64,000 nucleotides of DNA. Source: Acidobacteriota bacterium (GTDB taxonomy: Bacteria; Acidobacteriota; Terriglobia; Terriglobales; Acidobacteriaceae). The notes beneath the pieces are model-generated. The model was not told the origin of the DNA and made no database searches. It saw only the letters and a program-made list of their open reading frames with translations. Below are positions 1 through 8,023 of this stretch, piece after piece. Position 1 is the stretch's first letter. The number at the start of each line of letters is the position of its first letter. The stretch lies in assembly GCA_003225555.1 (NCBI GenBank), contig QIAM01000006.1:203353-267352 (forward strand). Reading direction: 5' to 3'. Made by a program: the position numbers and the translations under genes.

Positions 1-135
1 GGTGCCGGCCAGCACTTGAAGGTCGCACCCGTTGTCCCGGAGAGCCAGGAGCAGCAGCGGCGATACGACGACGCCGGCCGCCGCCGGGAGATCCGCCGGA
101 CAGAACTGGAACGACGACGTCGGGTGGCCCGGTAA
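1..135 (+). CDS. C-terminal fragment of an unidentified protein
   Basis: An open frame runs in from the left edge of the window and ends at a TAA at 133-135. The 44 visible residues are strongly arginine-rich towards the end (the last 20 residues contain about ten Arg). No family is recognisable from this tail and no start is in the window. It ends about 140 bases before mrp, in the same direction. It could be a chance open frame. Confidence 0.35.
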   Translation, partial: GAGQHLKVAPVVPESQEQQRRYDDAGRRREIRRTELERRRRVAR

Positions 136-224
136 TCCAGAGGGATTGAGATTTCGCAACAACCCAAAGCCAATCGCAGAGTTCGCCGAGAACGGCCGCA
201 GAGAACGCTGAGTAGAATGCCTTG

Positions 225-230
225 TATAAT
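225..230 (+). promoter_or_regulatory. -10 element upstream of mrp
   Basis: A perfect TATAAT lies 45 bases before the mrp start, giving a predicted leader of about 38 nt. No convincing -35 hexamer is found at 16-18 bp spacing, so this is a partial promoter call. Confidence 0.4.
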
Positions 231-275
231 CACATTTTGAGCTTATCTCGCTGATTTTTTCTGGAGTGTGATCCT

Positions 276-1127
276 TTGAATGCACCTATGCCTCATCAGC
301 ACGGCCAGCCTGCTGCCGGTCCGCAGCCATTGCCGGGTGTAGACGCCATCATTGCCGTCGGTTCCGGCAAGGGCGGAGTGGGGAAGACCACCCTAGCCGT
401 CAACCTCGCGGTTGCCCTTGCGAAGATGGGCCACAAGGTTGGCCTGCTCGATGCTGATGTCTATGGTCCCAACGTTCCGCTGATGCTGGGAGTGAATTCG
501 CAGCCGCGGATGGTCGGAGAGAATCGCATCGAGCCGATCGAGGTATTCGGGCTGAAGGTGATTTCTGTCGGATTTCTCAATCCCGGCGACAAGCCGATCA
601 TCTGGCGTGGGCCCATGCTCCACCAAATTGTGCGGCAATTCCTGGGACTGGTGGAGTGGGGACATCTCGACTACATGGTGGTCGATCTGCCTCCGGGTAC
701 GGGTGACATTGCGCTCTCGCTGGTGCAGACCGTGCCGCTGACAGGTGCGGTCGTGGTCTCGACTCCTTCCGACGTTTCCCTGCAGGACGCGCGTAAGGCG
801 ATCGAGATGTTCCGCCAGATGAAAGTGGACGTCGTCGGTGTCGTCGAGAACATGAGCTACTTTGTGTGCCCGCACTGCCAGCACGAGGTGGACATATTTT
901 CGCGGGGCGGGGCGGAGAAGATGGCCGCGCAGTTCGGCACGCCGTTCTTGGGGAGCATCGAACTCGATCCTGAAGTGCGGAAGTCCGGCGATGGGGGCAC
1001 TCCCGTCGTGCTCGAAGGCGAGAATTCGCCTCATGCCAAGTCAATCTATGCCTTTGCTCGGAAAGTTGCGGAGCGCGTGGCTGAGATCAGGGCGAACGCT
1101 TCGGCTAGTGTGATTCAGATCCAGTGA
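276..1127 (+). CDS. mrp: Mrp/ApbC-type P-loop ATPase (Fe-S cluster carrier)
   Basis: This 283-residue cytoplasmic protein is a Mrp/NBP35/ApbC family member, which in characterised relatives binds and transfers Fe-S clusters to apoproteins. The deviant Walker A GKGGVGKTT sits at residues 31-39, the switch region LLDADVYGPN at 58-67, and Walker B VVDLPPGTGD at 135-144. The C-terminal CxxC used for cluster binding is at 198-201 (CPHC). The N-terminal DUF59 domain found in longer Mrp proteins is missing, as in many bacteria. The start is a TTG preceded by GGAG at good spacing; an internal ATG at 288 is the alternative. Confidence 0.9.
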   Translation: MNAPMPHQHGQPAAGPQPLPGVDAIIAVGSGKGGVGKTTLAVNLAVALAKMGHKVGLLDADVYGPNVPLMLGVNSQPRMVGENRIEPIEVFGLKVISVGFLNPGDKPIIWRGPMLHQIVRQFLGLVEWGHLDYMVVDLPPGTGDIALSLVQTVPLTGAVVVSTPSDVSLQDARKAIEMFRQMKVDVVGVVENMSYFVCPHCQHEVDIFSRGGAEKMAAQFGTPFLGSIELDPEVRKSGDGGTPVVLEGENSPHAKSIYAFARKVAERVAEIRANASASVIQIQ

Positions 1128-1152
1128 AGAGCACTGTAACTACTGAAGGCAA

Positions 1153-2280
1153 TCAATCTGCCGCCAGAGCCACAGCGCTGTTTCTGATCGATTCTGAGAG
1201 TCCTTCGCAACTTTTGGCGTTGTTCTCCTCAGACCAACCAAGGAGGGGCGTGTGGTCAGGGCCGCCATTGATCGGCCCCCATATCACTCGCCCCGAGGTG
1301 TTGACATAGCCAAACTTGTCGTCGTCAGTCCAAAAACGTGAGACGTCTGTCGGTGCGATAAATAACCCAGATTCTTCATCTCCGGTGAGGAACCCGGACG
1401 CTTGGTCGAACGCAAGAGAGAGAACACAAACTTCACCTGACTTATCAATAAATCCGGAGCGGCCACCGGCCTTCGCGGGCGCTAGTCCACTCGAAAACTG
1501 GCCAGCACGATCAAACTTGGCCGGGATGACCACTTCCCCATCGCGGTTTACGTATCCCCACTTTTCCTGACCGCAGCTAGGCCACCAGAGAACGCCGCCA
1601 CTCCGTCATATACGAATGGGATAACTACCTTGCCTGCCAGATCTAGGTAGCCTGATTTCTCGCTGCGGGAGGCAGGAACACGCCCATCCGCAACCAGTTC
1701 CCTGACTTGAAATCCCTGCGCAAGGACTTTGCCCGACGTATCGATGAGCACATCACTCGAGTCCAATCCCGCAGCGGCCACCCCCTCGCGGAAATAGTAA
1801 GCAGACTTAAACTGTGGCTGGACTACTACGTGCCCAGAAGTGTTGACGAACCCCCATTTATCGCCACCGCGCACGGCTGCGAACCCTTCAGAAAATGGAA
1901 GAGCCTCGTCAAGAGTCGGCGCGATCTTGAACTGCCCAGAGGCATCAACAAAGCCGAATCTCTCACCCTTTTTCTTAGGTTCCAAATGGCCTGCTACCGC
2001 GACCCAAAGCGGGAACAGAGATCCAGAGGGGTCGATCGATGCGTAGCGGCCACAAACATATACAGTTCCCAAACCGCGCCAGAAATCCTCGGCCCAAATG
2101 AACCGCGGTTCGAATGATCCACGTGCCGTCATGGTTGATATAGCCATATTTGCCGTCTTGAACGACAACGAGAGGTTCATTCCGACTCCCTGCGTAGCAG
2201 ACGCCGGACGCGAAGACAAGCAGAAGTAACCAGAGCGGAGGGCGCATTCTACGTCGCCTCGCAAATGAAACATTCATCAC
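1153..2280 (-). pseudogene. Secreted WG-repeat protein, disrupted by two frameshifts
   Basis: Three minus-strand frames join into one protein of about 375 residues. The N-terminus (GTG 2280 or ATG 2277) has a basic stretch and a hydrophobic core typical of a Sec signal peptide. It is followed by several WG-type repeats (for example KYGYINHDGTWII, DKWGFVNTSG, KFGYVNTSG). Reading frame is lost by an extra base near 2115 and restored by a missing base near 1567, where adding one base would recreate EKWGYVNRDGE. WG-repeat proteins are usually exported and of poorly defined function. The gene is either decayed or carries two sequencing errors; the protein sequence is otherwise well preserved. It is convergent with mrp. 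Confidence 0.65.
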
Positions 2281-2329
2281 GGTAGCTGAGATTGTAAACC
2301 GGAACCTTTCACCGAGAGCGAGATAGCCT

Positions 2330-3490
2330 CTACCCCGTTCTTGCTCTGGCGAATCGCGCCAGCTTCCAAATGTCGTCAGGTTCGCCTTCCTTCAGAATCA
2401 AGTCCGCCATCATTTCTCCGACTGCCGGCCCGTGCTTGAATCCATGTCCCGAGCCGCCGCCCATCAGCCAGACGTTCTCCATCCGGGGATGGCGATCCAC
2501 GATAAAGTTCGCGTCTGGTGTCTGCTCGTACTGGCAAACACGAGATTCGACGAGCGGCGCATCCTTCAAGGCAGGGAAGCGGAATGCGAGATATTCGCGG
2601 ACCTCGCGCAGCAATTCCTGACTGACCACTCGCTCGCCGGAAGTAGGATCGAAGGCCGGGCCACGCGTGTCGTCGGCGACCTTGAGTCCGCGCCGTCCGT
2701 CTCCGGGTATGCCGTAGAGGAAGCGGTCCACGTGGTCGCCCCAGACTGGAAGATGCCGGCTGTCGAAGCGGTTGTCGCCCGCTGGCGGCCCGAAGAAAAA
2801 CACGTCCTGCTTAGTGGGACTTACCAGCTTTCCAATCGCCTCGGGAAACATTGTTCCCAGCCATGGCCCGCAAGCGAAGACGTAATGGTCCGCTTTCAGT
2901 TTCGCACCATCGGACAACACGAGATCTCGCAGCGGCGGGCTCTCGAGCCCTTCCGGCAGCACCGCGCTCTGCACGTACTTCCCACCCTCTTCGACAAACG
3001 CATCGACTACAGCCTGGCAACTGGCGCGGGCATCGAGGTATCCGCAATCAGGTTCGTGGATTCCCCAGACCACATTCGCGAAGTTGATTTGCGGCCAGCG
3101 CGCCTTCATCTGGCTGGGAGAAAGTTCTTCGTGGCGAATCCTCGCACGCCGCAGGCTATCGATCGAGCCGCGCTCGAAGGAATCATCCCCCTTGGCCGCC
3201 ATCCACAGAACGCCGGTGCGGTGCAGGCACCGGCGTTTCCACCGGCGCTCGTAGCTGGCCCAGAGCTTGAGCGCCCGTGCCGCCATTTCGGTGTAGGGCT
3301 GGTCGGGCCCATAAGTACCGCGCATGACCCGCGTTTCCCCGCCGGACGAGGCGCGTGAGTTGCCAGGACCCCAGGCATCAACAAGCGTGACCCGCGCACC
3401 GATTTCCAGGAGATGAAGGGCGGTCCATCCACCGAAGACGCCGGCTCCGACGACGGCTACGTGCGGTTTCCGCCTGACTGGTTTGACCAT
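2330..3490 (-). CDS. FAD-dependent amine oxidase, MSOX/DAO family
   Basis: The 386-residue protein belongs to the D-amino-acid oxidase superfamily and most resembles monomeric sarcosine oxidase/N-methyl-amino-acid oxidases, which oxidise secondary amines with O2. The Rossmann motif VAVVGAGVFGGW is at residues 11-22. The segment RVCQYEQTPDANFIVDRHP contains a cysteine (about residue 319) at the place where MSOX attaches FAD covalently. The C-terminal GGGSGHGFKHGP motif is also typical. The start ATG at 3490 was chosen because the ADP-binding fold begins ten residues later; the open frame extends 40 codons upstream without family character. The physiological substrate cannot be read from the sequence. 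Confidence 0.82.
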   Translation of the reverse strand: MVKPVRRKPHVAVVGAGVFGGWTALHLLEIGARVTLVDAWGPGNSRASSGGETRVMRGTYGPDQPYTEMAARALKLWASYERRWKRRCLHRTGVLWMAAKGDDSFERGSIDSLRRARIRHEELSPSQMKARWPQINFANVVWGIHEPDCGYLDARASCQAVVDAFVEEGGKYVQSAVLPEGLESPPLRDLVLSDGAKLKADHYVFACGPWLGTMFPEAIGKLVSPTKQDVFFFGPPAGDNRFDSRHLPVWGDHVDRFLYGIPGDGRRGLKVADDTRGPAFDPTSGERVVSQELLREVREYLAFRFPALKDAPLVESRVCQYEQTPDANFIVDRHPRMENVWLMGGGSGHGFKHGPAVGEMMADLILKEGEPDDIWKLARFARARTG

Positions 3491-3544
3491 TGGACATCTG
3501 AGGATACGCGGATCGCAATGCAAACAAAAGAACGATGCTAGTTG

Positions 3545-3712
3545 TTTGTCATTGTCATTCCGACACCCGAACGAACGCGAGGGGCGGAGGAATCTGCTTG
3601 CCTCTTCCACACCGGCTGCCGCTGGTAACTTTTCTGTGCCGCCTTGCCGCTCCGCGAGGACAACAGATTCCTCCTAGCTCGCTGCGCTCGCTCGTCCCAA
3701 TGACAAGGCCTT
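3545..3712. repeat. REP-like palindromic intergenic repeat
   Basis: Two inverted arms flank a GC-rich spacer: 3551-3600 (TTGTCATTCC followed by GAGGAATCTGCTTG) and 3661-3706 (CAACAGATTCCTCC followed by CCCAATGACAA). The arms pair over their outer and inner portions. Similar TCATTCC/GAAGGATCT words recur near 43240 in this window. It looks like a dispersed non-coding palindrome rather than a gene. Confidence 0.5.
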
Positions 3713-3925
3713 TTGATACAAGGTTTGCGGCGCCAGCAGTTTCAGTCGCGCCCTGCCAAATTCAGCCCCCGGCACTTCCGGCACTTCCAGCAGTCTCGGA
3801 ACTTTGAGAGTGTCTAGGTCTTGAAAGCGCCCTAACAACGGCGACTCCCCTTCTTCCAATCAGCTGGCCCCGCCCGATTCTATTTTCGCACTCAAATAGT
3901 TACTGGGTCGGCTCTTGTTTCTTCT

Positions 3926-3937
3926 GGTATATATACC
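3926..3937. promoter_or_regulatory. 12-bp perfect palindrome GGTATATATACC
   Basis: A perfect palindrome lies about 85 bp upstream of the hrcA -35 hexamer in a gene-free stretch. It has the size of a dimeric repressor site, but it is not CIRCE and no function is known. Confidence 0.25.
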
Positions 3938-4020
3938 GGCCTCGAAGACATCCCTCCCAGCGCGCTAGCTGGTTTCCCCTTTCAAAAAGTTCCGAGACTG
4001 CTGCGGCACTTCTCGTGCCA

Positions 4021-4049
4021 TTGACAGCATCCCGTCTCGTTCCTAGAAT
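4021..4049 (+). promoter_or_regulatory. Sigma-70-type promoter of hrcA
   Basis: TTGACA (4021-4026), a 17-bp spacer and TAGAAT (4044-4049) match the vegetative consensus in 11 of 12 positions. The transcript would start near 4056, about 50 nt before the first hrcA ATG. No CIRCE inverted repeat (TTAGCACTC-N9-GAGTGCTAA) overlaps it, so direct HrcA autorepression is not evident here. Confidence 0.65.
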
Positions 4050-4106
4050 CCGAACGGGGAACGCTACAAGGGTCCAAAAGCTAAGTTTTTGCATCTAATA
4101 TAGTTA

Positions 4107-5195
4107 ATGAGACGGCCTTCGGAGGTTCCCAGGACGGGGCCGTCGACATCAAGCATGCCATCTGAACCCCCTATCGGCGAACGCGAACGCGAAATTCTGA
4201 CCGCGATCGTGGAGACCTTCATCTCCACGGGCGAGCCAGTGGGTTCGCGGACGCTGGCACGGTCGAATCGCGAGGGATTGAGCCCGGCCAGTATTCGCAA
4301 CGTGATGGCCGACCTGTCGGATGCCGGTTTTCTGGAGCAGCCGCACACTTCGTCCGGGCGCGTGCCTACGACGGAGGCCTATCGCTACTACGTTGAGCAG
4401 ATCACGGGCAAGGCTAAGCTGGCGCATGAAGAAGAGAGCATGATTTCGGAGTCGCTGGCCGGCATCACCGATGTCCAGGAGTTCATGGAGCGCACTTCGC
4501 ACGTACTCTCGCTGATCTCTCACAACGTGGGAGTCACTGTGGCCACTAGTGGCCCTAAGAACGCGCTCGAACACGTTTACTTCTCTCGCCTGGCAGATCA
4601 GAAGGTACTCGCTGTGGTGGTGACGCGCTCCGGACTGGTCCGGGACCGGGTCTTGCGGCTGGACCTGTCGCAGTCCGATTTGGACCTGGCCGCGCGCTAT
4701 ATCAACGAGAATTTTCGTGGCTGGACGATGGAATCTATGCGCGCGGAACTCGCGCGCCGCATCGAACAGGAGCGCAGTGAGTACGACCGGCTGATGAATT
4801 CGATCGAGCAGCTTTTTAAGCAGGGAGCCTTGGCTGCCGAGCAAGCTGCGCAGGCCGTCTTTGTGGAAGGTGCAGCGAATCTGCTGAGCGGTGAACAGGA
4901 TCGCCAGCGGCTGCAGGAGATGCTCAAGACGCTCGAGGAGAAGGAGAAAGTCGTCCAACTCCTCGGCGCCTATCTTGATGTGAAGCAGGAAGCCGTGCGC
5001 GTGGTCATCGGACTCGATCAGACGCTGCCTTCGATGCAGAACTTCGTCCTCATTGGAGCGCCCGCACGGGCGGGAAACGATGTGATGGGCTCGTTGGCCG
5101 TGATTGGCCCAACGCGCATGGACTATCAGCACACCATGACCGCGGTTTCGTATATTGCGCGGTTGTTCGACAAGATCTTAAACGAATCGGAGTAA
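4107..5195 (+). CDS. hrcA: Heat-inducible transcription repressor HrcA
   Basis: The 362-residue protein is HrcA, the repressor that binds CIRCE sites and is modulated by GroEL. The N-terminal winged-helix domain contains the family-typical stretch SPASIRNVMADLSDAGFL followed by QPHTSSGRVPT. The rest matches the GAF-like and dimerisation domains. Two starts are possible, ATG 4107 and ATG 4155; neither has a clear ribosome site. The gene leads a hrcA-grpE-dnaJ group with 14 nt to grpE, and a strong vegetative promoter sits upstream. dnaK, often part of this operon, is not here. Confidence 0.92.
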   Translation: MRRPSEVPRTGPSTSSMPSEPPIGEREREILTAIVETFISTGEPVGSRTLARSNREGLSPASIRNVMADLSDAGFLEQPHTSSGRVPTTEAYRYYVEQITGKAKLAHEEESMISESLAGITDVQEFMERTSHVLSLISHNVGVTVATSGPKNALEHVYFSRLADQKVLAVVVTRSGLVRDRVLRLDLSQSDLDLAARYINENFRGWTMESMRAELARRIEQERSEYDRLMNSIEQLFKQGALAAEQAAQAVFVEGAANLLSGEQDRQRLQEMLKTLEEKEKVVQLLGAYLDVKQEAVRVVIGLDQTLPSMQNFVLIGAPARAGNDVMGSLAVIGPTRMDYQHTMTAVSYIARLFDKILNESE

Positions 5196-5209
5196 TCAAA
5201 GAGTGGTTT

Positions 5210-5803
5210 ATGGGGAAAGTGAACGGAAAGTCACAAGCAGAAATGGCAGGACTCGATGTGGAACACGAGCTTCCCGCAGGAAATGATAACGAACGGTTGC
5301 TTGAATCAAGGTCAAGCGAATCTACAGCGGTGAGCGACGCCTCGACTCCCGGGGCGGAACTGCAGAAACTTAAGGCGGAGCGCGATTCGCTGCTTGATCG
5401 CCTGGCGCGCGCGCAGGCAGAGTTTGAAAATGCCCGTCGGCGTGCCAGTAAAGAGCAGCAGGACTTTCGCGACTACGCCAGCTTCGACACCATCAAATCG
5501 CTGTTGCCGGTCCTCGACAGCTTTGAGCGCGCACTGCAAACCAAGTCGGAAGCAGCCGACTTCCGCAGCGGTGTAGAGCTCATCTACAAGCAGCTGCAGG
5601 ATGCGCTGGTCAAGCTGGGAGTGCGTCCGATCCCGGCCAAGGGTGAGCCCTTTGATCCGCGCTACCACGAGGCTATCGAAATGGTTGAGAGCGCCGATGC
5701 TCCAGACCATGAAGTCCTCGAAGAATTGCAGCGCGGATATAAATTCAAGGATCGCTTGCTGCGGCCGGCGATGGTGAAGGTAGCAAAGAACCCAGGCAAG
5801 TAG
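5210..5803 (+). CDS. grpE: Nucleotide exchange factor GrpE
   Basis: This 197-residue protein is GrpE, the dimeric co-chaperone that releases ADP from DnaK. A charged, variable N-terminus (about 1-50) is followed by the long helical region starting at [20 protein letters not shown]. The C-terminal beta domain carries the GrpE signature around [12 protein letters not shown] and [19 protein letters not shown]. It lies 14 nt after hrcA and about 40 nt before dnaJ, so the three are probably cotranscribed. Length is normal for the family. Confidence 0.93.
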   Translation: MGKVNGKSQAEMAGLDVEHELPAGNDNERLLESRSSESTAVSDASTPGAELQKLKAERDSLLDRLARAQAEFENARRRASKEQQDFRDYASFDTIKSLLPVLDSFERALQTKSEAADFRSGVELIYKQLQDALVKLGVRPIPAKGEPFDPRYHEAIEMVESADAPDHEVLEELQRGYKFKDRLLRPAMVKVAKNPGK

Positions 5804-5846
5804 CCTCCGGACGAGAACATCCATCATTTCAGGGGAAGGGTCTATT

Positions 5847-6977
5847 CTGACGACGAACGCGAAACGCGATTATTACGACGTGCTGGGCGTGGGCCGCACG
5901 GCCACCGAGGTGGAGCTGAAGAGCGCCTACCGCAAGCTTGCCTTGCAGTTCCATCCCGACCGGAACCCGAACAACCCCGACGCCGAAGAGAAATTCAAGG
6001 AAGTCAGTGAGGCTTACGCGATTCTTGCCGACTCTGAAAAGCGCTCCGTTTACGATCGCTACGGGCATGCCGGCCTCGGCAGCGCCGGGCAAGGGGTGGG
6101 TTTTGATTCCAGCGTCTTCCAAGATTTCAACGACATCTTCGGGGAGTTCTTTGGATTTGGCGACTTGTTTGGCGGGGGTGGTGGCCGGCGGCGCAGCCGC
6201 GTGCAACGTGGCGCGGACCTGCGCGAGGATCTGACGCTCGAGTTTGAAGAAGCATTCTTCGGTACCGAGACTCAAGTCACTGTTCGCCGCCACGAAGCCT
6301 GCGAGGATTGCCGCGGCTCCGGGGCGGCCCCGGGCAAAAGCCCAACCACCTGCCGCTCCTGCAACGGGCGAGGACAGGTGCGCTATCAGCAGGGATTCTT
6401 CAGCATCGCCCGTACGTGTCCGACCTGTCAGGGGACCGGCAGCGTGATCACCGATCCTTGCACGAAATGCAAAGGGGAGGGCCGCATCCTGCGTCAGCGT
6501 ACGGTCGATGCTAAGGTTCCGGCCGGTGTCGAAGACGGCACTCGTATCCGATTTGCTGGCGCGGGGGAAGTGGGTCAGTTTGGCGGCCCTGCCGGTGATC
6601 TGTACGTCGTGCTGCACGTCAAGGAACATCCGTTCTTTGAGCGCGAGGGGAACGATCTGCGTTGCGTCGTTCCGATCTCCGTCGCGCAGGCGGCCATGGG
6701 AGCCGAGATCCGGGTTCCGACCATGGAAGGCGAGCACACTTTGAAGGTTCCTGAGGGCACGCAGCCCGGGACCACGTTCCGCATCCGCAACAAAGGTGTG
6801 CCCGTGTTGAATGGACACGGCAAGGGTGACCTGTACGTGCAGGCCCGCGTGCAGATTCCAAACCGGCTGAGCAAACGCCAGCGCGAGTTGCTGCAGGAAC
6901 TTGAAACGACCGCGAAAGTGGACAATCATCCTATGCTGCGCTCTCTGCTGGGCAAAGTGAAAGATATTTTCGGGTAG
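5847..6977 (+). CDS. dnaJ: Chaperone DnaJ with a non-canonical start
   Basis: This is a full-length type I DnaJ. The J domain begins [14 protein letters not shown] and contains HPD. A Gly/Phe-rich linker follows, then four CxxCxGxG zinc motifs ([32 protein letters not shown]) and the client-binding C-terminal domains. No ATG, GTG or TTG precedes the J domain in frame. A strong Shine-Dalgarno run (AGGGGAAGGG, 5831-5840) sits 6 nt before CTG 5847 and 3 nt before ATT 5844, giving a protein beginning [14 protein letters not shown]. The first standard start, GTG 5880, would remove the first J-domain residues. CTG 5847 is my choice. Confidence 0.85.
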   Translation: MTTNAKRDYYDVLGVGRTATEVELKSAYRKLALQFHPDRNPNNPDAEEKFKEVSEAYAILADSEKRSVYDRYGHAGLGSAGQGVGFDSSVFQDFNDIFGEFFGFGDLFGGGGGRRRSRVQRGADLREDLTLEFEEAFFGTETQVTVRRHEACEDCRGSGAAPGKSPTTCRSCNGRGQVRYQQGFFSIARTCPTCQGTGSVITDPCTKCKGEGRILRQRTVDAKVPAGVEDGTRIRFAGAGEVGQFGGPAGDLYVVLHVKEHPFFEREGNDLRCVVPISVAQAAMGAEIRVPTMEGEHTLKVPEGTQPGTTFRIRNKGVPVLNGHGKGDLYVQARVQIPNRLSKRQRELLQELETTAKVDNHPMLRSLLGKVKDIFG

Positions 6978-6984
6978 GTCGACG

Positions 6985-7205
6985 TTAAATCACAGGTTTC
7001 ATGTCGCGCGAGGCTGGGTTTTGGGTGGCGCAGCGCTTCCAGGGGTGCGACTTGTGGTCATTACTTTAAGCGGCACAGCCGCCGAGGTACCTCCGGAACT
7101 AGGCAGTTTGCGTGAAGAGCTCACCTCGGAGGCTAAAGCCCTGACAGGAAAGAAAGACTTTATCGCAGCGTCAAAACGCTGCGCCGCCCAAGAACATAGG
7201 TTTCA
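6985..7205. repeat. Probable degenerate dispersed intergenic repeat
   Basis: The gap between dnaJ and rsmE holds no convincing gene. It includes short inverted words (AGCGGCACAGCCGC near 7069-7082) and a low-complexity layout resembling intergenic repeats I associate with acidobacterial genomes. A 62-codon open frame (7021-7209) here has no ribosome site and no family character. Confidence 0.3.
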
Positions 7206-7267
7206 GTAAAGAGTTTAGCAAAGGGGACTATGCCTCACACTCGCGGAAAAGTTCGGCTCTCTAGTCC

Positions 7268-7981
7268 ATGACGCGCCGTCGATGGATCGCCGACGAAGTA
7301 TTCGGTGACCGTGCCAGTCTCACTGGCGCCCATGCCGACCATCTGTCTCGCGTGTTGCGTGTGCGAGTAGGGCAGGAGTTCGAAATCGCAACTGGTCACT
7401 CGATTCGGCGCGGACTGGTAGCCGCGGTCGCAGAAGACCGCATCGACTTCGACTTGGGTGAGGAGCTTCCCGCTAGAACAGCAGCGCAGATCACCCTTCT
7501 TCTCTCCGTCTTCAAGTTCGATCGCATGGAATGGGCCATTGAAAAATGCACCGAGCTCGGTGTTTCGCGGATCGTCCCCGTAATTGCGCGTCGGACGGAT
7601 GCTCATCTGGCGGCTGCCTCGGCGAAGCGCGCCGAGCGTTGGCGGCGCCTCACGTTGCAGGCGTCGGAGCAATCGCGCCAGGCCAATCCTCCAGCGGTTG
7701 CAACGCCGGTAAAGCTCTCCGAGGCAATGGATACGGCAACTGGCCTGCGAATCGTGCTGGCGGAGTCGGCACAGCAGAATCTTTTGCGCGATCTTCTCGA
7801 ATCTCAGCCTTCCACGCAGGAAATCGCGCTCGCCGTCGGTCCCGAGGGTGGGTGGACGGAAGACGAACTGCAGCGTTTCCAAGAAGCAGGATGGGTCTCT
7901 GCCTCTCTAGGCAACACAATTCTGCGGGCCGAGACCGCCGCCATCGCCGCCACTGCGATTGTGGTTTCCGAGTTCACATAG
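7268..7981 (+). CDS. rsmE: 16S rRNA (uracil-1498-N3)-methyltransferase RsmE
   Basis: The 237-residue protein is a SPOUT methyltransferase of the RsmE family, which methylates N3 of U1498 in 16S rRNA using S-adenosylmethionine. The N-terminal PUA-like part contains HADHLSRVLRVRVGQ. The C-terminal trefoil-knot part contains AVGPEGGWTEDEL and SLGNTILRAETAAIAA, the cofactor-binding knot loops. Upstream of the knot, KCTELGVSRIVPVIARR is also typical. It often lies next to dnaJ in other bacteria, as here. Confidence 0.93.
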   Translation: MTRRRWIADEVFGDRASLTGAHADHLSRVLRVRVGQEFEIATGHSIRRGLVAAVAEDRIDFDLGEELPARTAAQITLLLSVFKFDRMEWAIEKCTELGVSRIVPVIARRTDAHLAAASAKRAERWRRLTLQASEQSRQANPPAVATPVKLSEAMDTATGLRIVLAESAQQNLLRDLLESQPSTQEIALAVGPEGGWTEDELQRFQEAGWVSASLGNTILRAETAAIAATAIVVSEFT

Positions 7982-8023
7982 TTCCCGCTTTCCTCATCCC
8001 CGGTGGTGGTATCCTGAGCCGCA

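Noticed and set aside
3820..3852. CTTGAAA followed by CCCCTT as a heat-shock sigma promoter for hrcA
   Set aside because: The spacer is about 20 bp, too long, and the -10 half does not match; a good vegetative promoter exists at 4021-4049.
4149..5132. 327-codon minus-strand frame opposite hrcA
   Set aside because: Antisense shadow with no recognisable domain; hrcA on the plus strand is certain.
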